A DNA stretch of 64,000 nucleotides, from assembly GCF_900637055.1 (NCBI RefSeq), contig NZ_LR134338.1:970501-1034500 (forward strand), in the 5' to 3' direction. The notes under the pieces are model-generated. The model saw only the letters and a program-made list of their open reading frames with translations. It made no database searches and had not been told where the DNA came from. Numbering within the stretch: position 1 is the stretch's first letter; the number at the start of each line of letters is the position of its first letter. Shown here piece after piece: positions 40,986-50,681 of the stretch. This DNA is from Brevibacillus brevis. GTDB lineage: Bacteria > Bacillota > Bacilli > Brevibacillales > Brevibacillaceae. Both the position numbers and the translations under genes were made by a program.

Positions 40986-41642
40986 ATGTTCACGGGACTG
41001 GTCGAAGAAGTGGGCGTGTTGGAATCGATTCAAGGGAACGAACAGGCGAGTCGACTGGTTATCCGCGCACAGCAGGTACTCGAAGGGGTGAAGCTCGGCG
41101 ACAGTATTTCGGTCAATGGCATTTGCCTTACGGTTACTTCTTATACCAATCGTCAGTTTAGCGTCGATGTGATGCCGGAGACGATGAACAAGACTAGCTT
41201 GAGCCAATTACGCAGCGGACAACGGGTCAATTTGGAGAGAGCGATGCGGCTGGGGGATCGTTTTGGCGGGCATATCGTCTCCGGACATGTGGATGGGACC
41301 GGAACGGTTGTTTCACGAGAGGTAAATGCGAATGCTGTCGTGTTTCGGATTGAGGCCAAACCGCTGCTGTTGAAGTACGTTATTACCCGTGGATCGATTT
41401 GTATAGATGGCATCAGTCTCACCGTGGTGGACGTAAACGATAGCGGTTTTACCGTTTCGATCATTCCGCATACGCTGGCGAATACGAGCCTTGCAGACAG
41501 ACGATCTGGGGACTTGGTGAATCTCGAAACAGATGTCATCGGTAAATATGTGGAGCGTTTGTTAGGTTATCAAAACCATGGCGGTACAGAAAAATCTGGC
41601 GGGCTCAGTCTAGCCTTTTTGCAGGAAAACGGCTTCGCGTGA
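40986..41642 (+). CDS. ribE: Riboflavin synthase (alpha subunit)
   Basis: 218 residues with GAGGAGAGAGC before ATG. Two lumazine-binding repeats are visible: MFTGLVEEVG...NGICLTVTSYTNRQFSVDVM and GGHIVSGHVDGTGTV...IDGISLTVVDV. The enzyme dismutates two 6,7-dimethyl-8-ribityllumazine molecules to riboflavin. 19 nt after ribD. Confidence 0.95.
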   Translation: MFTGLVEEVGVLESIQGNEQASRLVIRAQQVLEGVKLGDSISVNGICLTVTSYTNRQFSVDVMPETMNKTSLSQLRSGQRVNLERAMRLGDRFGGHIVSGHVDGTGTVVSREVNANAVVFRIEAKPLLLKYVITRGSICIDGISLTVVDVNDSGFTVSIIPHTLANTSLADRRSGDLVNLETDVIGKYVERLLGYQNHGGTEKSGGLSLAFLQENGFA

Positions 41643-41658
41643 GTAGGAGGGAGAAAGC

Positions 41659-42858
41659 ATGTTTCATCGCATAGAAGAAGCATTGGAAGATTTGCGTCAG
41701 GGCAAGGCGGTCATCGTGGTAGATGATGAGGATCGGGAAAACGAAGGAGATTTTGTCTGCATGGCCGAAGCGGCTACTCCTGAAATGATCAACTTCATGG
41801 TTACTCATGGGAGAGGACTCGTTTGCGTACCGGTGACAGAAGAGCACGCGACGCGCTTGCAGCTTCATCCGATGGTGAATGCCAATACAGACAAGCAAGG
41901 AACGGCTTTTACCGTGTCCATCGATGAAGGAAGTACACACACAGGGATATCCGCTCATGAGCGCTCTCAGACTGTCTTGGCCATGCTCGATGATCAGAAG
42001 ACCGCAGAAGACTTCCGCAGACCGGGCCACATTTTTCCGTTAATCGCGAAGTCTGGCGGTGTATTGCGCAGAGCGGGACATACGGAGGCGGCAGTTGATT
42101 TGGCTCGCTTGGCGGGGGGGATTCCGGCAGGAGTCATTTGCGAAATTATGAACGGGGATGGCTCCATGGCGCGTCTGCCGCAATTGGTGGAAATCGCACG
42201 CCGCTTTGATCTCAAGCTGATTACGATTGCTGACTTGATCGCGTATCGGATGCGGACGGAATCCATGGTGAAAAGGGAAATCGAAGTGCAGCTTCCGACC
42301 GCCTACGGTGATTTTCGGATAGCGGCCTACACGAACGAGCTGGATGGCAAAGAGCATGTAGCTCTCATCAAGGGAGAGATCGGACCGGATGAGCCCATTC
42401 TCGTCCGCGTGCACTCGGAGTGCTTGACAGGCGATATTTTCGGCTCTCATCGCTGCGACTGCGGTCCACAGCTGCACGCTGCATTGGAACAGATCGAAGC
42501 GAACGGACGCGGCATTTTACTGTACATGCGCCAGGAGGGCAGAGGCATTGGTTTGATCAATAAGCTGCGTGCCTACAAGCTGCAGGAGGAAGGCTTGGAT
42601 ACGGTTGAGGCCAATGAAAAGCTAGGGTTCGCCGCTGATCTGCGGGATTACGGTATCGGGGCACAAATTTTGCGAGATTTAGGAGTGCAGCGCATGCGGC
42701 TGTTGACCAACAACCCACGAAAAATCCGCGGGCTTACCGGTTACGGATTAACAGTAGAAGAACGGGTGCCGCTTCAAATGCCGGAGCATCTGCACAACAA
42801 ACAGTATCTATCAACAAAACAAGAGAAGCTGGGGCACCTGCTTCATCTGCACGGATAA
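41659..42858 (+). CDS. ribBA: RibBA: DHBP synthase/GTP cyclohydrolase II
   Basis: 399 residues. The N-terminal half (~1-200) is 3,4-dihydroxy-2-butanone-4-phosphate synthase, with [17 protein letters not shown] and [13 protein letters not shown]. The C-terminal half is GTP cyclohydrolase II, with zinc ligands in [19 protein letters not shown] and [20 protein letters not shown]. Both entry reactions of the pathway are present. It follows ribE by 16 nt. Confidence 0.95.
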   Translation: MFHRIEEALEDLRQGKAVIVVDDEDRENEGDFVCMAEAATPEMINFMVTHGRGLVCVPVTEEHATRLQLHPMVNANTDKQGTAFTVSIDEGSTHTGISAHERSQTVLAMLDDQKTAEDFRRPGHIFPLIAKSGGVLRRAGHTEAAVDLARLAGGIPAGVICEIMNGDGSMARLPQLVEIARRFDLKLITIADLIAYRMRTESMVKREIEVQLPTAYGDFRIAAYTNELDGKEHVALIKGEIGPDEPILVRVHSECLTGDIFGSHRCDCGPQLHAALEQIEANGRGILLYMRQEGRGIGLINKLRAYKLQEEGLDTVEANEKLGFAADLRDYGIGAQILRDLGVQRMRLLTNNPRKIRGLTGYGLTVEERVPLQMPEHLHNKQYLSTKQEKLGHLLHLHG

Positions 42859-42874
42859 GGAGAGGGAATAAGCG

Positions 42875-43339
42875 ATGAGAACATTCGAAGGACATTTGGT
42901 TGGAACAGGTTTGCGTGTAGGGATTGTGGCAGGACGCTTTAACGAATTGATTGTGAGCAAGCTGGTCGGAGGGGCTCTCGATGCCCTGAAGCGCCATGGC
43001 GTAGAAGATGAGCACGTCGACGTGGCTTGGGTACCGGGGGCATTTGAAATTCCGTTGATTGCCAAAAAAATGGCGGAATCCGGTCGCTATGACGCGGTTG
43101 TTACATTGGGAGCTGTCATTCGTGGCTCCACTCCGCACTTCGATTACGTATGCAATGAGACGGCAAAAGGAGTGGCGTCCCTATCGCTATCGACTGGGAT
43201 ACCCGTTATTTTTGGTGTTTTGACGACAGACAATATTGAGCAAGCCATCGAGCGAGCGGGAACAAAAGCAGGCAACAAAGGCTGGGAAGCAGCAGCGGCA
43301 GCGATCGAAATGGCCAATTTGTCCAGGCAGTTCGCCTAA
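42875..43339 (+). CDS. ribH: Lumazine synthase
   Basis: 154 residues. Motifs of 6,7-dimethyl-8-ribityllumazine synthase: [58 protein letters not shown] (with the catalytic His) and [20 protein letters not shown]. It forms 60-subunit capsids in Bacillus. It ends the operon; the ribT acetyltransferase found in B. subtilis is not present. Confidence 0.95.
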   Translation: MRTFEGHLVGTGLRVGIVAGRFNELIVSKLVGGALDALKRHGVEDEHVDVAWVPGAFEIPLIAKKMAESGRYDAVVTLGAVIRGSTPHFDYVCNETAKGVASLSLSTGIPVIFGVLTTDNIEQAIERAGTKAGNKGWEAAAAAIEMANLSRQFA

Positions 43340-43366
43340 TCATTTCATATAGATAACGAGATAGTT

Positions 43367-43391
43367 AAACGGGGGCTTCTGCTCCCGTTTT
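43367..43391 (+). terminator. Terminator of the rib operon
   Basis: AAACGGGGGC and GCTCCCGTTT around TTCT, followed by a T-rich run. Confidence 0.85.
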
Positions 43392-43465
43392 CTATTTTTT
43401 TGGATAAAATCACCACGGACAGGTCAAAGTAAGAAAGATTTTCCTGAAAAAAGGGGGGATCTAGC

Positions 43466-44968
43466 CTGAAGCCGACCGATTGGTGGAAAGCGCAAGTAGA
43501 GGCCATACAAGCAAAGCGGCGCAGTGGTTCAGTTCATGCACGGCGCAGCGAACAAATTACACCGGAGATGGTCAAACAATGCATGCAAAACGTGGATGAC
43601 CTCAGTAGCTTGTCATTGAAGATGAATGACGAAGAGGTACACGTTTTTTTTCTCGATACGCTGGTAGATGTGTCCCAGATTTATGAGGATGTCTTTCTTC
43701 CATTGCAGCGTTCCGATGGCAGAGACCCGATGCAGGCGCTCCCTTTCTCACAGGAATGTCTTCTTGACGATATGGAGACGTTGATGAGCAACTTGCTACG
43801 TGGTCATACCATCCTGTTTTTCCTGGATAGGAATCTCATTCTGCATGTGAATACATTTCAGGTCCCGCATCGTTCCATTACGAAATCCGAGACGGAGGCG
43901 ACCGTCCTTGGACCGCAAGACTCCTTTGTTGAAATGCTGGAGATCAATTTGTCCTTGATTCGGAGAAGACTGGCTACGCCTCATCTGAAAATATCGAGCT
44001 ACACGATTGGCACCGAGGCGCAGAACAAGGTAGCCGTGATTTATTTGGACAATATCGCGAACGCGGAAAATGTGGAGCGCGTGAAAAAAAGGATCGACAA
44101 TGTCATTTACCCTGGATTTGTCGGGATGCCAGTCTTAAAGCAAATGCTGGAGGACAAGCCGTACTCTCCGTTCCCGCAGTTTGGGTTGACGGGTCGGCCT
44201 GACAATGCGACAGCGGCCTTGTTGGACGGCAGGATCGTAATCATGCTGAATGGCAGTCCGGATGCCGCCATCTGTCCGACTTCCTTTCTGGAGATGTTTA
44301 GCAGCCCCGAAGACTTCTACAACCGATGGTCAACGGCGAGCCTGCTGCGGATGATTCGCTTTTTCGGATTGTTTATCACCATTATGCTCACCTCCAGCTA
44401 CGTCTCTGTCTTGACGTATCATCCGGAAATGCTTCCCCCCGCTTTGCTGACGATTTTGTCTGAATCACGCAGTCGGGTGCCTTTTCCGCCCGTGATCGAG
44501 GTACTCATTATTGAGCTTGTCATCGAGATCCTGCGGGAAGCGGGGATACGCATGCCGACTAAAATTGGCCAGACAATCGGTATCGTTGGCGGTATCGTGA
44601 TCGGGACTGCCTCTGTACAAGCGGGGTTAGCCAGTAATATCCTGATCGTCCTTGTTTCGGTATCGGCACTGCTTTCTTTTGTGCCACCCAATTTTTTGAT
44701 GAGTAATGCGATTCGGCTCGTTCGCTATGGCTTCATCTTGATGGCAGGCGTATTGGGCATGTACGGCCAGATACTGGCACTGGCGTTTTTATTCGCGCAC
44801 TTGCTCAATTTGACTTCACTCGGGACGCCGTATATGGCTCCGGGGGTTCCGCGTCAATGGACCGATTTGATGAATAGTCTTGTACGTGCACCATTGAAGT
44901 TTATCGTCAATCGCAACCGCATGTCCCGGGCAAAGCAAAAGCATGTCCGGCCAGTTGGGGAGGACTAG
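43466..44968 (+). CDS. GerA-family germinant receptor A subunit, probable CTG start
   Basis: 500 residues if initiated at CTG 43466, which lies about eight bases after AAGGGGGG. A TGA at 43445 closes the frame upstream, and the first ATG (43568) has a ribosome site only directly against it. The extra 34 residues (KPTDWWKAQVEAIQAKRRSG...) restore normal family length. The GerA pattern follows: EVHVFFLDTLVDVSQIYEDV, then NPD-like SFVEMLEINLSLIRRRLATP, VAVIYLDNIANAENVERV, and four to five C-terminal helices. Located in the spore inner membrane. Confidence 0.85.
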   Translation: MKPTDWWKAQVEAIQAKRRSGSVHARRSEQITPEMVKQCMQNVDDLSSLSLKMNDEEVHVFFLDTLVDVSQIYEDVFLPLQRSDGRDPMQALPFSQECLLDDMETLMSNLLRGHTILFFLDRNLILHVNTFQVPHRSITKSETEATVLGPQDSFVEMLEINLSLIRRRLATPHLKISSYTIGTEAQNKVAVIYLDNIANAENVERVKKRIDNVIYPGFVGMPVLKQMLEDKPYSPFPQFGLTGRPDNATAALLDGRIVIMLNGSPDAAICPTSFLEMFSSPEDFYNRWSTASLLRMIRFFGLFITIMLTSSYVSVLTYHPEMLPPALLTILSESRSRVPFPPVIEVLIIELVIEILREAGIRMPTKIGQTIGIVGGIVIGTASVQAGLASNILIVLVSVSALLSFVPPNFLMSNAIRLVRYGFILMAGVLGMYGQILALAFLFAHLLNLTSLGTPYMAPGVPRQWTDLMNSLVRAPLKFIVNRNRMSRAKQKHVRPVGED

Positions 44969-44972
44969 GGAG

Positions 44973-46061
44973 ATGGATAGAGGGAGAATTCACAGCCTGA
45001 ATCCGATCCTGGTAATCGGATTGATTATGAATACGATGGTGGGGGTTAATTTACTTGGACTGGCTCATCATGCAAGCAAAATGGGCTACAACCTGTGGTG
45101 GTCTCCGATTTTGCTGGGGTGCATTGTCAGCTTAACGCTAATTCCGATGATGGCCTTGTGCCGACGCTATCCAGAGGATAATCTTTTTCGGATTCACGAA
45201 AAGCTGTTGGGAAAATGGCTGGGACGATGTTTCAATATCCTGATTATCGTCTACGCCATTCTGAATGTATCTACCGCCAATGAAGGATACATCAGGCTGG
45301 TTCAAACCTCCATGCTAAGCAATCAGACAGCCACGTTGCCATTGCTCGGATTGACATTGGTCATGGTCTACATTACAAATGGCGGCATCAAATTGATCGC
45401 GCGCTTTTGCCTGCTGACCTTCTTTTTTACGGGCTGGATGGTTTTTCTTTTGCAGTACGGATTTCAAAAGGGAGGAATCACGCATATTTTTCCTCTTTTT
45501 CATACAGATTGGCGCAGTATGGCCGAAACCGTGCACAATTCGTACGCGAGTATGCTTGGGTATGAATTGGTCCTGTTTTTCTACCCATATATCCAGGAGA
45601 AGAACAAGGCACACAAGCATGTGCTGATTGGGATATGGATCGTTGTTTTGTTGTACGTCATGATCCTGATCACGAGCGTATCTTATTTTTCCGAATGGCA
45701 AATGGACAATCTCATTTATCCCATTTTGAATTTATTTAAGGCTGTAGAGCTGTCTTTTTTGGAGCGGATCGAAAATCTCGGGATTGGTCTCTGGGTCTTC
45801 CTCATTCTCAGCACGAGTACAGGATATTTGTGGGTTGCGCGTAAAGGTCTTGAAGAAATGGCAGAAAAGACTCGACTGTGGCATCTGCTTTTACCGACAA
45901 TCATTTCGTTTTTATTCATTGTGGGGCCATTATCTGTAGAAAAACAACGCTACATTTATGACAAGGTGACGGTATATATAGCCTATGGATTGATCTTGTG
46001 GCCGATTTTTTTGTTATTGATTCATTCCTTGAGGTTCGGTAGAGGAGAGCGGGTATCATGA
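44973..46061 (+). CDS. GerB-family germinant receptor permease subunit
   Basis: 362 residues from ATG 44973, with GGGGAGGACTAGGGAG before it, 5 nt after the A-subunit stop. Ten membrane helices of the amino-acid permease type; typical GerB stretches are INPILVIGLI-like at the start, MGYNLWWSPILLGCIVSLTL, and YANMLGYE-type SYASMLGYELVLFFYPYIQE. This subunit binds or passes the germinant. It overlaps the C subunit by 4 nt. Confidence 0.88.
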   Translation: MDRGRIHSLNPILVIGLIMNTMVGVNLLGLAHHASKMGYNLWWSPILLGCIVSLTLIPMMALCRRYPEDNLFRIHEKLLGKWLGRCFNILIIVYAILNVSTANEGYIRLVQTSMLSNQTATLPLLGLTLVMVYITNGGIKLIARFCLLTFFFTGWMVFLLQYGFQKGGITHIFPLFHTDWRSMAETVHNSYASMLGYELVLFFYPYIQEKNKAHKHVLIGIWIVVLLYVMILITSVSYFSEWQMDNLIYPILNLFKAVELSFLERIENLGIGLWVFLILSTSTGYLWVARKGLEEMAEKTRLWHLLLPTIISFLFIVGPLSVEKQRYIYDKVTVYIAYGLILWPIFLLLIHSLRFGRGERVS

Positions 46062-47176
46062 AGAGGGCGAGCTGGTTCATCGCTACAGTTATCCTCTTGC
46101 TCAGCCTTTGCGGTTGTGGGCGCGAACTCGAACGGCCGGCACTGGAAGACATGGCTATGATTGGGGTTATGGGTTTTGATTATGTGGATCGTGAAAAGAT
46201 AGATGTAACCGTGTCGGTACCGGTACCATCCAAGAATAAAGAAACGACACAGGTGTACTCGACTCATGCCTCGATGACCAGTGAGGCCATGCTGAATCTC
46301 GCGACAAAAGCAGAGAGAACCATGTCCCTCTCGCAATTGCGTGTGATTTTGTTCAGTGAAGAATACGCCCGCAAAGTAGGGATCGGAAAAGTCATCCTCG
46401 ATCTCTATCGCAATCCGATTGTAGGAGAAAATGTATACATTGCTGTCGTACAAGGAAAAGCGAAAGATGTCATCAAAGGAACCTATAACCACAGGCCGGA
46501 AATCAACACGTATTTGAACAACTTGCTCCGTCCGCGAGTGGAGACGGCCTTTTCGTCTTTTGCGACCATTCACGATTTTGTTTTTATGATGACCAGCAAC
46601 ACAATGGACCCCAATCTTCCTTATCTCATCCACATTAATGGAGAGATTCAGATCATCAAGGCGGCCCTTTTTCGAGTAGACAGGATGATAGGATTTTATT
46701 CACAGCGAGAGGGGAAGATGGTTCAGGGGTTTCTGGGAAGAGAACGTTTGCCACGTATGAGCTTCGAGTTCCAACACGTGACGAAGACAGGTAAAAAACA
46801 AACGGAAAGGGTCGTCTTCGATTTTGTGCGAGCAAAAACAAAGGTAAGAAGCAAAGGCAGCCTGAAAAAGCCTGTCATCGACATCGATCTTCGGGTAAGA
46901 GGGATGCTGGTAGGCTATTCAGGCAACAAGGATTTGGAGAAGCGGCCTCAATATCGGGCCTTGGTTCGAGAGCTTGAGACACGGATCAAAAAGGAGAGCA
47001 TGGATATGCTGGTACGTTTTCAAAAGCAAGGGGTTGACCCGGCGCAGCTAGAGGAGAGCATTCGCCAAAAATACTATGGGAAATGGACACGGGAAACGGG
47101 TCTCGCCCTTTATAAAAAAGCTAGATTCAACGTCAAGGTTCATGTGGATATAGTCGGTTTTGGCACACTGAAATAA
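46058..47176 (+). CDS. GerC-family germinant receptor lipoprotein
   Basis: 372 residues beginning at the ATGA overlap. Lipobox LLSLCGC at residues 15-21, then the Ger(x)C pattern: MAMIGVMGFDYVDREKIDVT, MTSEAMLNLATKAERTMSLS, LSQLRVILFSEEYARKVG and the C-terminal DMLVRFQKQGVDPAQLEESI with KYYGKWTRETG. The lipoprotein completes an A-B-C germinant receptor, exported to the outer face of the inner spore membrane. Confidence 0.92.
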   Translation: MKRASWFIATVILLLSLCGCGRELERPALEDMAMIGVMGFDYVDREKIDVTVSVPVPSKNKETTQVYSTHASMTSEAMLNLATKAERTMSLSQLRVILFSEEYARKVGIGKVILDLYRNPIVGENVYIAVVQGKAKDVIKGTYNHRPEINTYLNNLLRPRVETAFSSFATIHDFVFMMTSNTMDPNLPYLIHINGEIQIIKAALFRVDRMIGFYSQREGKMVQGFLGRERLPRMSFEFQHVTKTGKKQTERVVFDFVRAKTKVRSKGSLKKPVIDIDLRVRGMLVGYSGNKDLEKRPQYRALVRELETRIKKESMDMLVRFQKQGVDPAQLEESIRQKYYGKWTRETGLALYKKARFNVKVHVDIVGFGTLK

Positions 47177-47199
47177 GGAGCGATAGCATTCCGGCGTAA

Positions 47200-48732
47200 T
47201 TAGAACAGGCGCTTGAATTCGCGCCAGATCGCACCCAAAGTCCGACGATTTACATTTTGGAGCTTGCCGTACAACAGGTTCGTCAAACCGATGAAGGTGA
47301 GCTCCTGATCCCTCGTATACGGATACCAATTGAACTCACGCTTGCGTTTGCCCGGATCATGGATGACAGAGATGCTGTGTGTAAAGGCTTGTAGTCCTGA
47401 AGGCCCGCGATAGCGGCCGATACCGCTCTGTTTGACCCCGCCAAAAGGAAGATGGGGATTGGCGTAGCTGATAATGACGTCATTGATGCACACATTTCCG
47501 CTGTCGAGCTGACGAGCTACGCGATCCGCTTTTGTTTTATCGGCTGACCATACCGAGGCATTCAGCCCGTACGGTGAGCTGTTAGCCAGGCGGACAGCCT
47601 CCTCTTCGGTGGCAAAAGTCATAATGGGCAACACCGGACCAAAGGTTTCTTCCCGCATGATTTTCATGTCTGATGTCACGTTTGTGAGAATGGTCGGGGC
47701 GATATACATACTGTCAGAGGAAGGAAGTCCTCCGGTGACAGCGGTCGCGCCCGCAGTCAGTGCTTCGTGCACATGCTCACGGACAATTTCGATTTGTTGA
47801 GAAGACGTCATCGACCCAACCTCGGCCTGATCCGGATAGCTTTGGCGCAATGCTTTTGTCTTTTCGGTGACCAGCTTGAGAAATTCAGGGTATACCTTTT
47901 CATGGACAAAAAGCCGTTCGACAGACATACATACCTGTCCGGAGTTCGTAAAAGCCCCCCACACCGCGCCATTTGCTGCCCGTTCCAGATGAGCGTCTTC
48001 AAACACGATCATCGGGTCTTTGCCGCCAAGCTCCAGTTCTACTGGGATCAAATGCTCCGACGCTGCCGCCATAATTTTTTTGCCTGTCGCGACAGAGCCT
48101 GTGAAAAATATTTTATCTGGGCGAGCAGCTACCAGCGCCTGTCCAGCTTCTCGTCCCCCATGCAGGACGGTCACGACTCCATCCGGCATAGAAACAGCGG
48201 AAAACACCTCTTCAATGAGCAGGCCGGTAGAAGCAGTCACCTCGGAAGGTTTTAAAATAACGGTATTGCCTGCTACGAGGGCAGATAATACGGGAATGAC
48301 GGCAAGCTGAAACGGATAATTCCACGGAGAGATGACCGCGACGACACCCATCGGCTTGTAGTGGATATACGATTTCTTCGGCCACAGCACGAGGGAGGTT
48401 GGTACTGGCTGATCGGCCAGCATCTGATAGGCATGTTTTTCATAAAAACGGATGGTGTCGACAGTGACGAAAATTTCGGTCATGTACGCTTCCAATGTAA
48501 CTTTTCCGGTAGCCTCACTAATTTTTCGGGCGATTTCTGCGCCGTGATCGACTAAATAGTGCCGCAACCGCGTCAAATAGTCCAGGCGCTCGGCTAACGA
48601 TGTAGCGGACCAAGCTGGAAAGGCAAGACGCGCACGTGCCATCGCGTCTTCAACTTGTTCTGGAGTCGCTTCCTGTAAAGAGCCAAGCAGCTCTCCAGTA
48701 GCGGGATTTTGCATGGACATGACTGCCATCAT
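47200..48732 (-). CDS. Aldehyde dehydrogenase
   Basis: 510 residues; ATG 48732 or 48729, with GAGGTG upstream (the second fits better at seven bases). The NAD(P)-dependent ALDH motifs are complete: ISPWNYPFQLAVIPVLSALV, FTGSVATGKKIMAAA, catalytic Glu in ELGGKDPMIVFEDA and catalytic Cys in NSGQVCMSVERLFV, then PFGGVKQSGIGRYRGPSGLQ. The C-terminal helical end (YPYTRDQELTFIGLTNLLYG) suggests the class 3/membrane-associated or coniferyl-type group. The TetR gene upstream overlaps nearly and probably controls it. Confidence 0.9.
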   Translation of the reverse strand: MMAVMSMQNPATGELLGSLQEATPEQVEDAMARARLAFPAWSATSLAERLDYLTRLRHYLVDHGAEIARKISEATGKVTLEAYMTEIFVTVDTIRFYEKHAYQMLADQPVPTSLVLWPKKSYIHYKPMGVVAVISPWNYPFQLAVIPVLSALVAGNTVILKPSEVTASTGLLIEEVFSAVSMPDGVVTVLHGGREAGQALVAARPDKIFFTGSVATGKKIMAAASEHLIPVELELGGKDPMIVFEDAHLERAANGAVWGAFTNSGQVCMSVERLFVHEKVYPEFLKLVTEKTKALRQSYPDQAEVGSMTSSQQIEIVREHVHEALTAGATAVTGGLPSSDSMYIAPTILTNVTSDMKIMREETFGPVLPIMTFATEEEAVRLANSSPYGLNASVWSADKTKADRVARQLDSGNVCINDVIISYANPHLPFGGVKQSGIGRYRGPSGLQAFTHSISVIHDPGKRKREFNWYPYTRDQELTFIGLTNLLYGKLQNVNRRTLGAIWREFKRLF

Positions 48733-48735
48733 GAT

Positions 48736-49362
48736 TCACCTCGATTCAGGAGATAAAGATTCAGAAGAGAAGAGTGTATGCATTAAATGGGCAAAGGCCT
48801 GTTCAAAACGGGCAATCGTTTCTTCCGGTCTCTGTAACTCGTCGAGCAAAAATTGAAAAAGGAATCCGTCGATTGCAGAGTAAATGAGTGAGATGGCGGA
48901 GTCTTCGTCGATGGTCAATGAGGTTTGTTCTTCGCGCTGCAATCGTACGAGCATACGGGAGATGAGCTGATGCAGACGGGACCGAATGTCTTTTACCTGT
49001 TCACCAAACGCAGGAACGTACATGGCCTGTACCTGCAAGTCATACCAGAGCCGATGCAGCTTCCGATCCTCTTGCAGACTCCGGCACAAGACACGAGCGA
49101 GAGCCGCTGACCATTCGCCAGATGGAGCTGCGATTACTTCGCGTTCCAACTCCTCCATGAAACGTCCCTTGTAACTAGAGATTACAGCGAGCAAAAGCTC
49201 TTCTTTGCTTGCAAAGTAATAATGCAGAATGCCGAGTGAGACGCCAGATTCCTTGGCAATGTCGCGCAAGGAAACATATGCATACCCTTTTTCAGCCAGA
49301 CAAGCAGTCGCTTGCTCAATCAAAAAAGCACGTTTTGCTTCGGCTTTTTTCTGGGTAGTCAC
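48736..49362 (-). CDS. TetR-family repressor
   Basis: 208 residues. The N-terminal HTH is typical: CLAEKGYAYVSLRDIAKESG, VSLGILHYYFASKEELLLAV. The C-terminal ligand domain resembles BetI/PksA-type regulators. Its stop lies 3-6 nt before the aldehyde dehydrogenase, giving a two-gene operon and suggesting derepression by an aldehyde or a related compound. Confidence 0.88.
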   Translation of the reverse strand: MTTQKKAEAKRAFLIEQATACLAEKGYAYVSLRDIAKESGVSLGILHYYFASKEELLLAVISSYKGRFMEELEREVIAAPSGEWSAALARVLCRSLQEDRKLHRLWYDLQVQAMYVPAFGEQVKDIRSRLHQLISRMLVRLQREEQTSLTIDEDSAISLIYSAIDGFLFQFLLDELQRPEETIARFEQAFAHLMHTLFSSESLSPESR

Positions 49363-49454
49363 TTTTTCACCTCTTTTTTGGACGACTGTCCAGTTTTTCT
49401 GCTTTTATTGTATTTTTACGGATGATAGTTGTCAATGAAAAGAGCTGCCCATAA

Positions 49455-49484
49455 AAAAGAAGCGGCTTCAATGCCGCTTCTTTT
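49455..49484 (-). terminator. Terminator overlapping the end of lytH
   Basis: AAAAGAAGCGGC and GCCGCTTCTTTT, a perfect 12-bp stem; the TGA stop of lytH falls in its loop region. T run on the minus strand. Confidence 0.85.
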
Positions 49485-50475
49485 GCCGCTCCCAACGTCG
49501 TAAATACGGATAAGGATCAAATGACCAATCTGCGTCACCTGTTTCCCGGTACATACCGTAGTGCAGATGAGGAGGGAATTTGCCTGAGGTGCCGGGCTTC
49601 CCGTATCCTGAGCTGCCGACATATCCGATCACTTCTCCTGGCTCCACGATGTCACCCGGCTTCAAGCCCTTTTTAAACGAGGACAGATGTGCAAAGTAAT
49701 GGTATACATTGCCCATGTCACGCATCCCGATTCGCCATCCGCCATACCTGTTCCAGCCGAGTACCTCAATGACTCCGTATGCTGTGCTGAGGACAGGGGT
49801 GCCGTGACTCGCAAAAATATCAGTCCCCTCATGGATACGCCGTCCACCCCAGCCGCGCGGCGCCCCCCAAGTACTGCGGTAGCTGTAATCGTACCGGGCG
49901 GGGATAGGAAAATGCCGCTCATCCAGGTCCAAATGTTGATACTTGGCATACACCTGTGCGAACTGCCTAATCGTCTTCACGGACCGATCGCGCTGGTAGT
50001 ACGACCAAAGACCAATTTGCCAATCTTCATGAGAGAAGCCGTATTGGGATAGGTAGCGAATGAAAGTAGTGAGTGCATCGAGATCGTTATGACGATCCGC
50101 AAGCCCATCGCCATCCCCGTCCATTCCGATCCCGTCAAAAAACTGAATGGATACCGGATTAGTATCCTCCGTATCAGGATTGAACGTACCTGCCCAACGA
50201 TCGCTTGGAATGTCCACGGCTGTTAGCCGCGAGAGATTTTCTTGCTCCTGCTTCTTTCTGCGTATTTTCATGGTTCGCTCGTATTGATCAATGGCTGCCA
50301 GATAATTCCACGGAATGCCGTGCATCGATTCCAAGCGCAAAAAAAGCTGCAAGCGCTCTTGAAGAACTGGGTCTTGCTCTTTGGCGGACGGAGCGATTCC
50401 GGCGACGGATTCTAGTGGCGAAATAGCTGCAACCACACACAAGCTGATCTGAATGATTAGGCGGAAAACTCGCAT
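49468..50475 (-). CDS. lytH: LytH-like M23 endopeptidase
   Basis: 335 residues. An N-terminal signal/anchor (LIIQISLCVVAAISPLESVA) is followed by a helical region, a segment with DGIGMDGDGDGLADRHNDLD, and the C-terminal LytM domain with zinc ligands in RIHEGTDIFASHGTPV and PPHLHYGMY. This matches B. subtilis LytH (YunA), an L-Ala-D-Glu peptidase of the spore cortex made in the mother cell. It is the lytH position in the yut/yun synteny, though yunB is now 18 kb away. The last codons form the terminator. Confidence 0.82.
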   Translation of the reverse strand: MRVFRLIIQISLCVVAAISPLESVAGIAPSAKEQDPVLQERLQLFLRLESMHGIPWNYLAAIDQYERTMKIRRKKQEQENLSRLTAVDIPSDRWAGTFNPDTEDTNPVSIQFFDGIGMDGDGDGLADRHNDLDALTTFIRYLSQYGFSHEDWQIGLWSYYQRDRSVKTIRQFAQVYAKYQHLDLDERHFPIPARYDYSYRSTWGAPRGWGGRRIHEGTDIFASHGTPVLSTAYGVIEVLGWNRYGGWRIGMRDMGNVYHYFAHLSSFKKGLKPGDIVEPGEVIGYVGSSGYGKPGTSGKFPPHLHYGMYRETGDADWSFDPYPYLRRWERQKKRH

Positions 50476-50681
50476 GCCGTCTCCCTCCAGCCTTGTAGTC
50501 TTTTGTTGTAGTTTCTGCCAGTTGGAGTGGATTATCCAAGATACTTTTGGAAGAGCTTTTGGCTGTTATCGAGGAAAGTTTTGTAAATTTGCGGGAAAAG
50601 AGGCAGGAGCACACCATATGGTCAAAGAATTGAAATCAGGAGGAGTGTATTCCTTAAAAATCGTCATGAGGAGGCTGTGTG

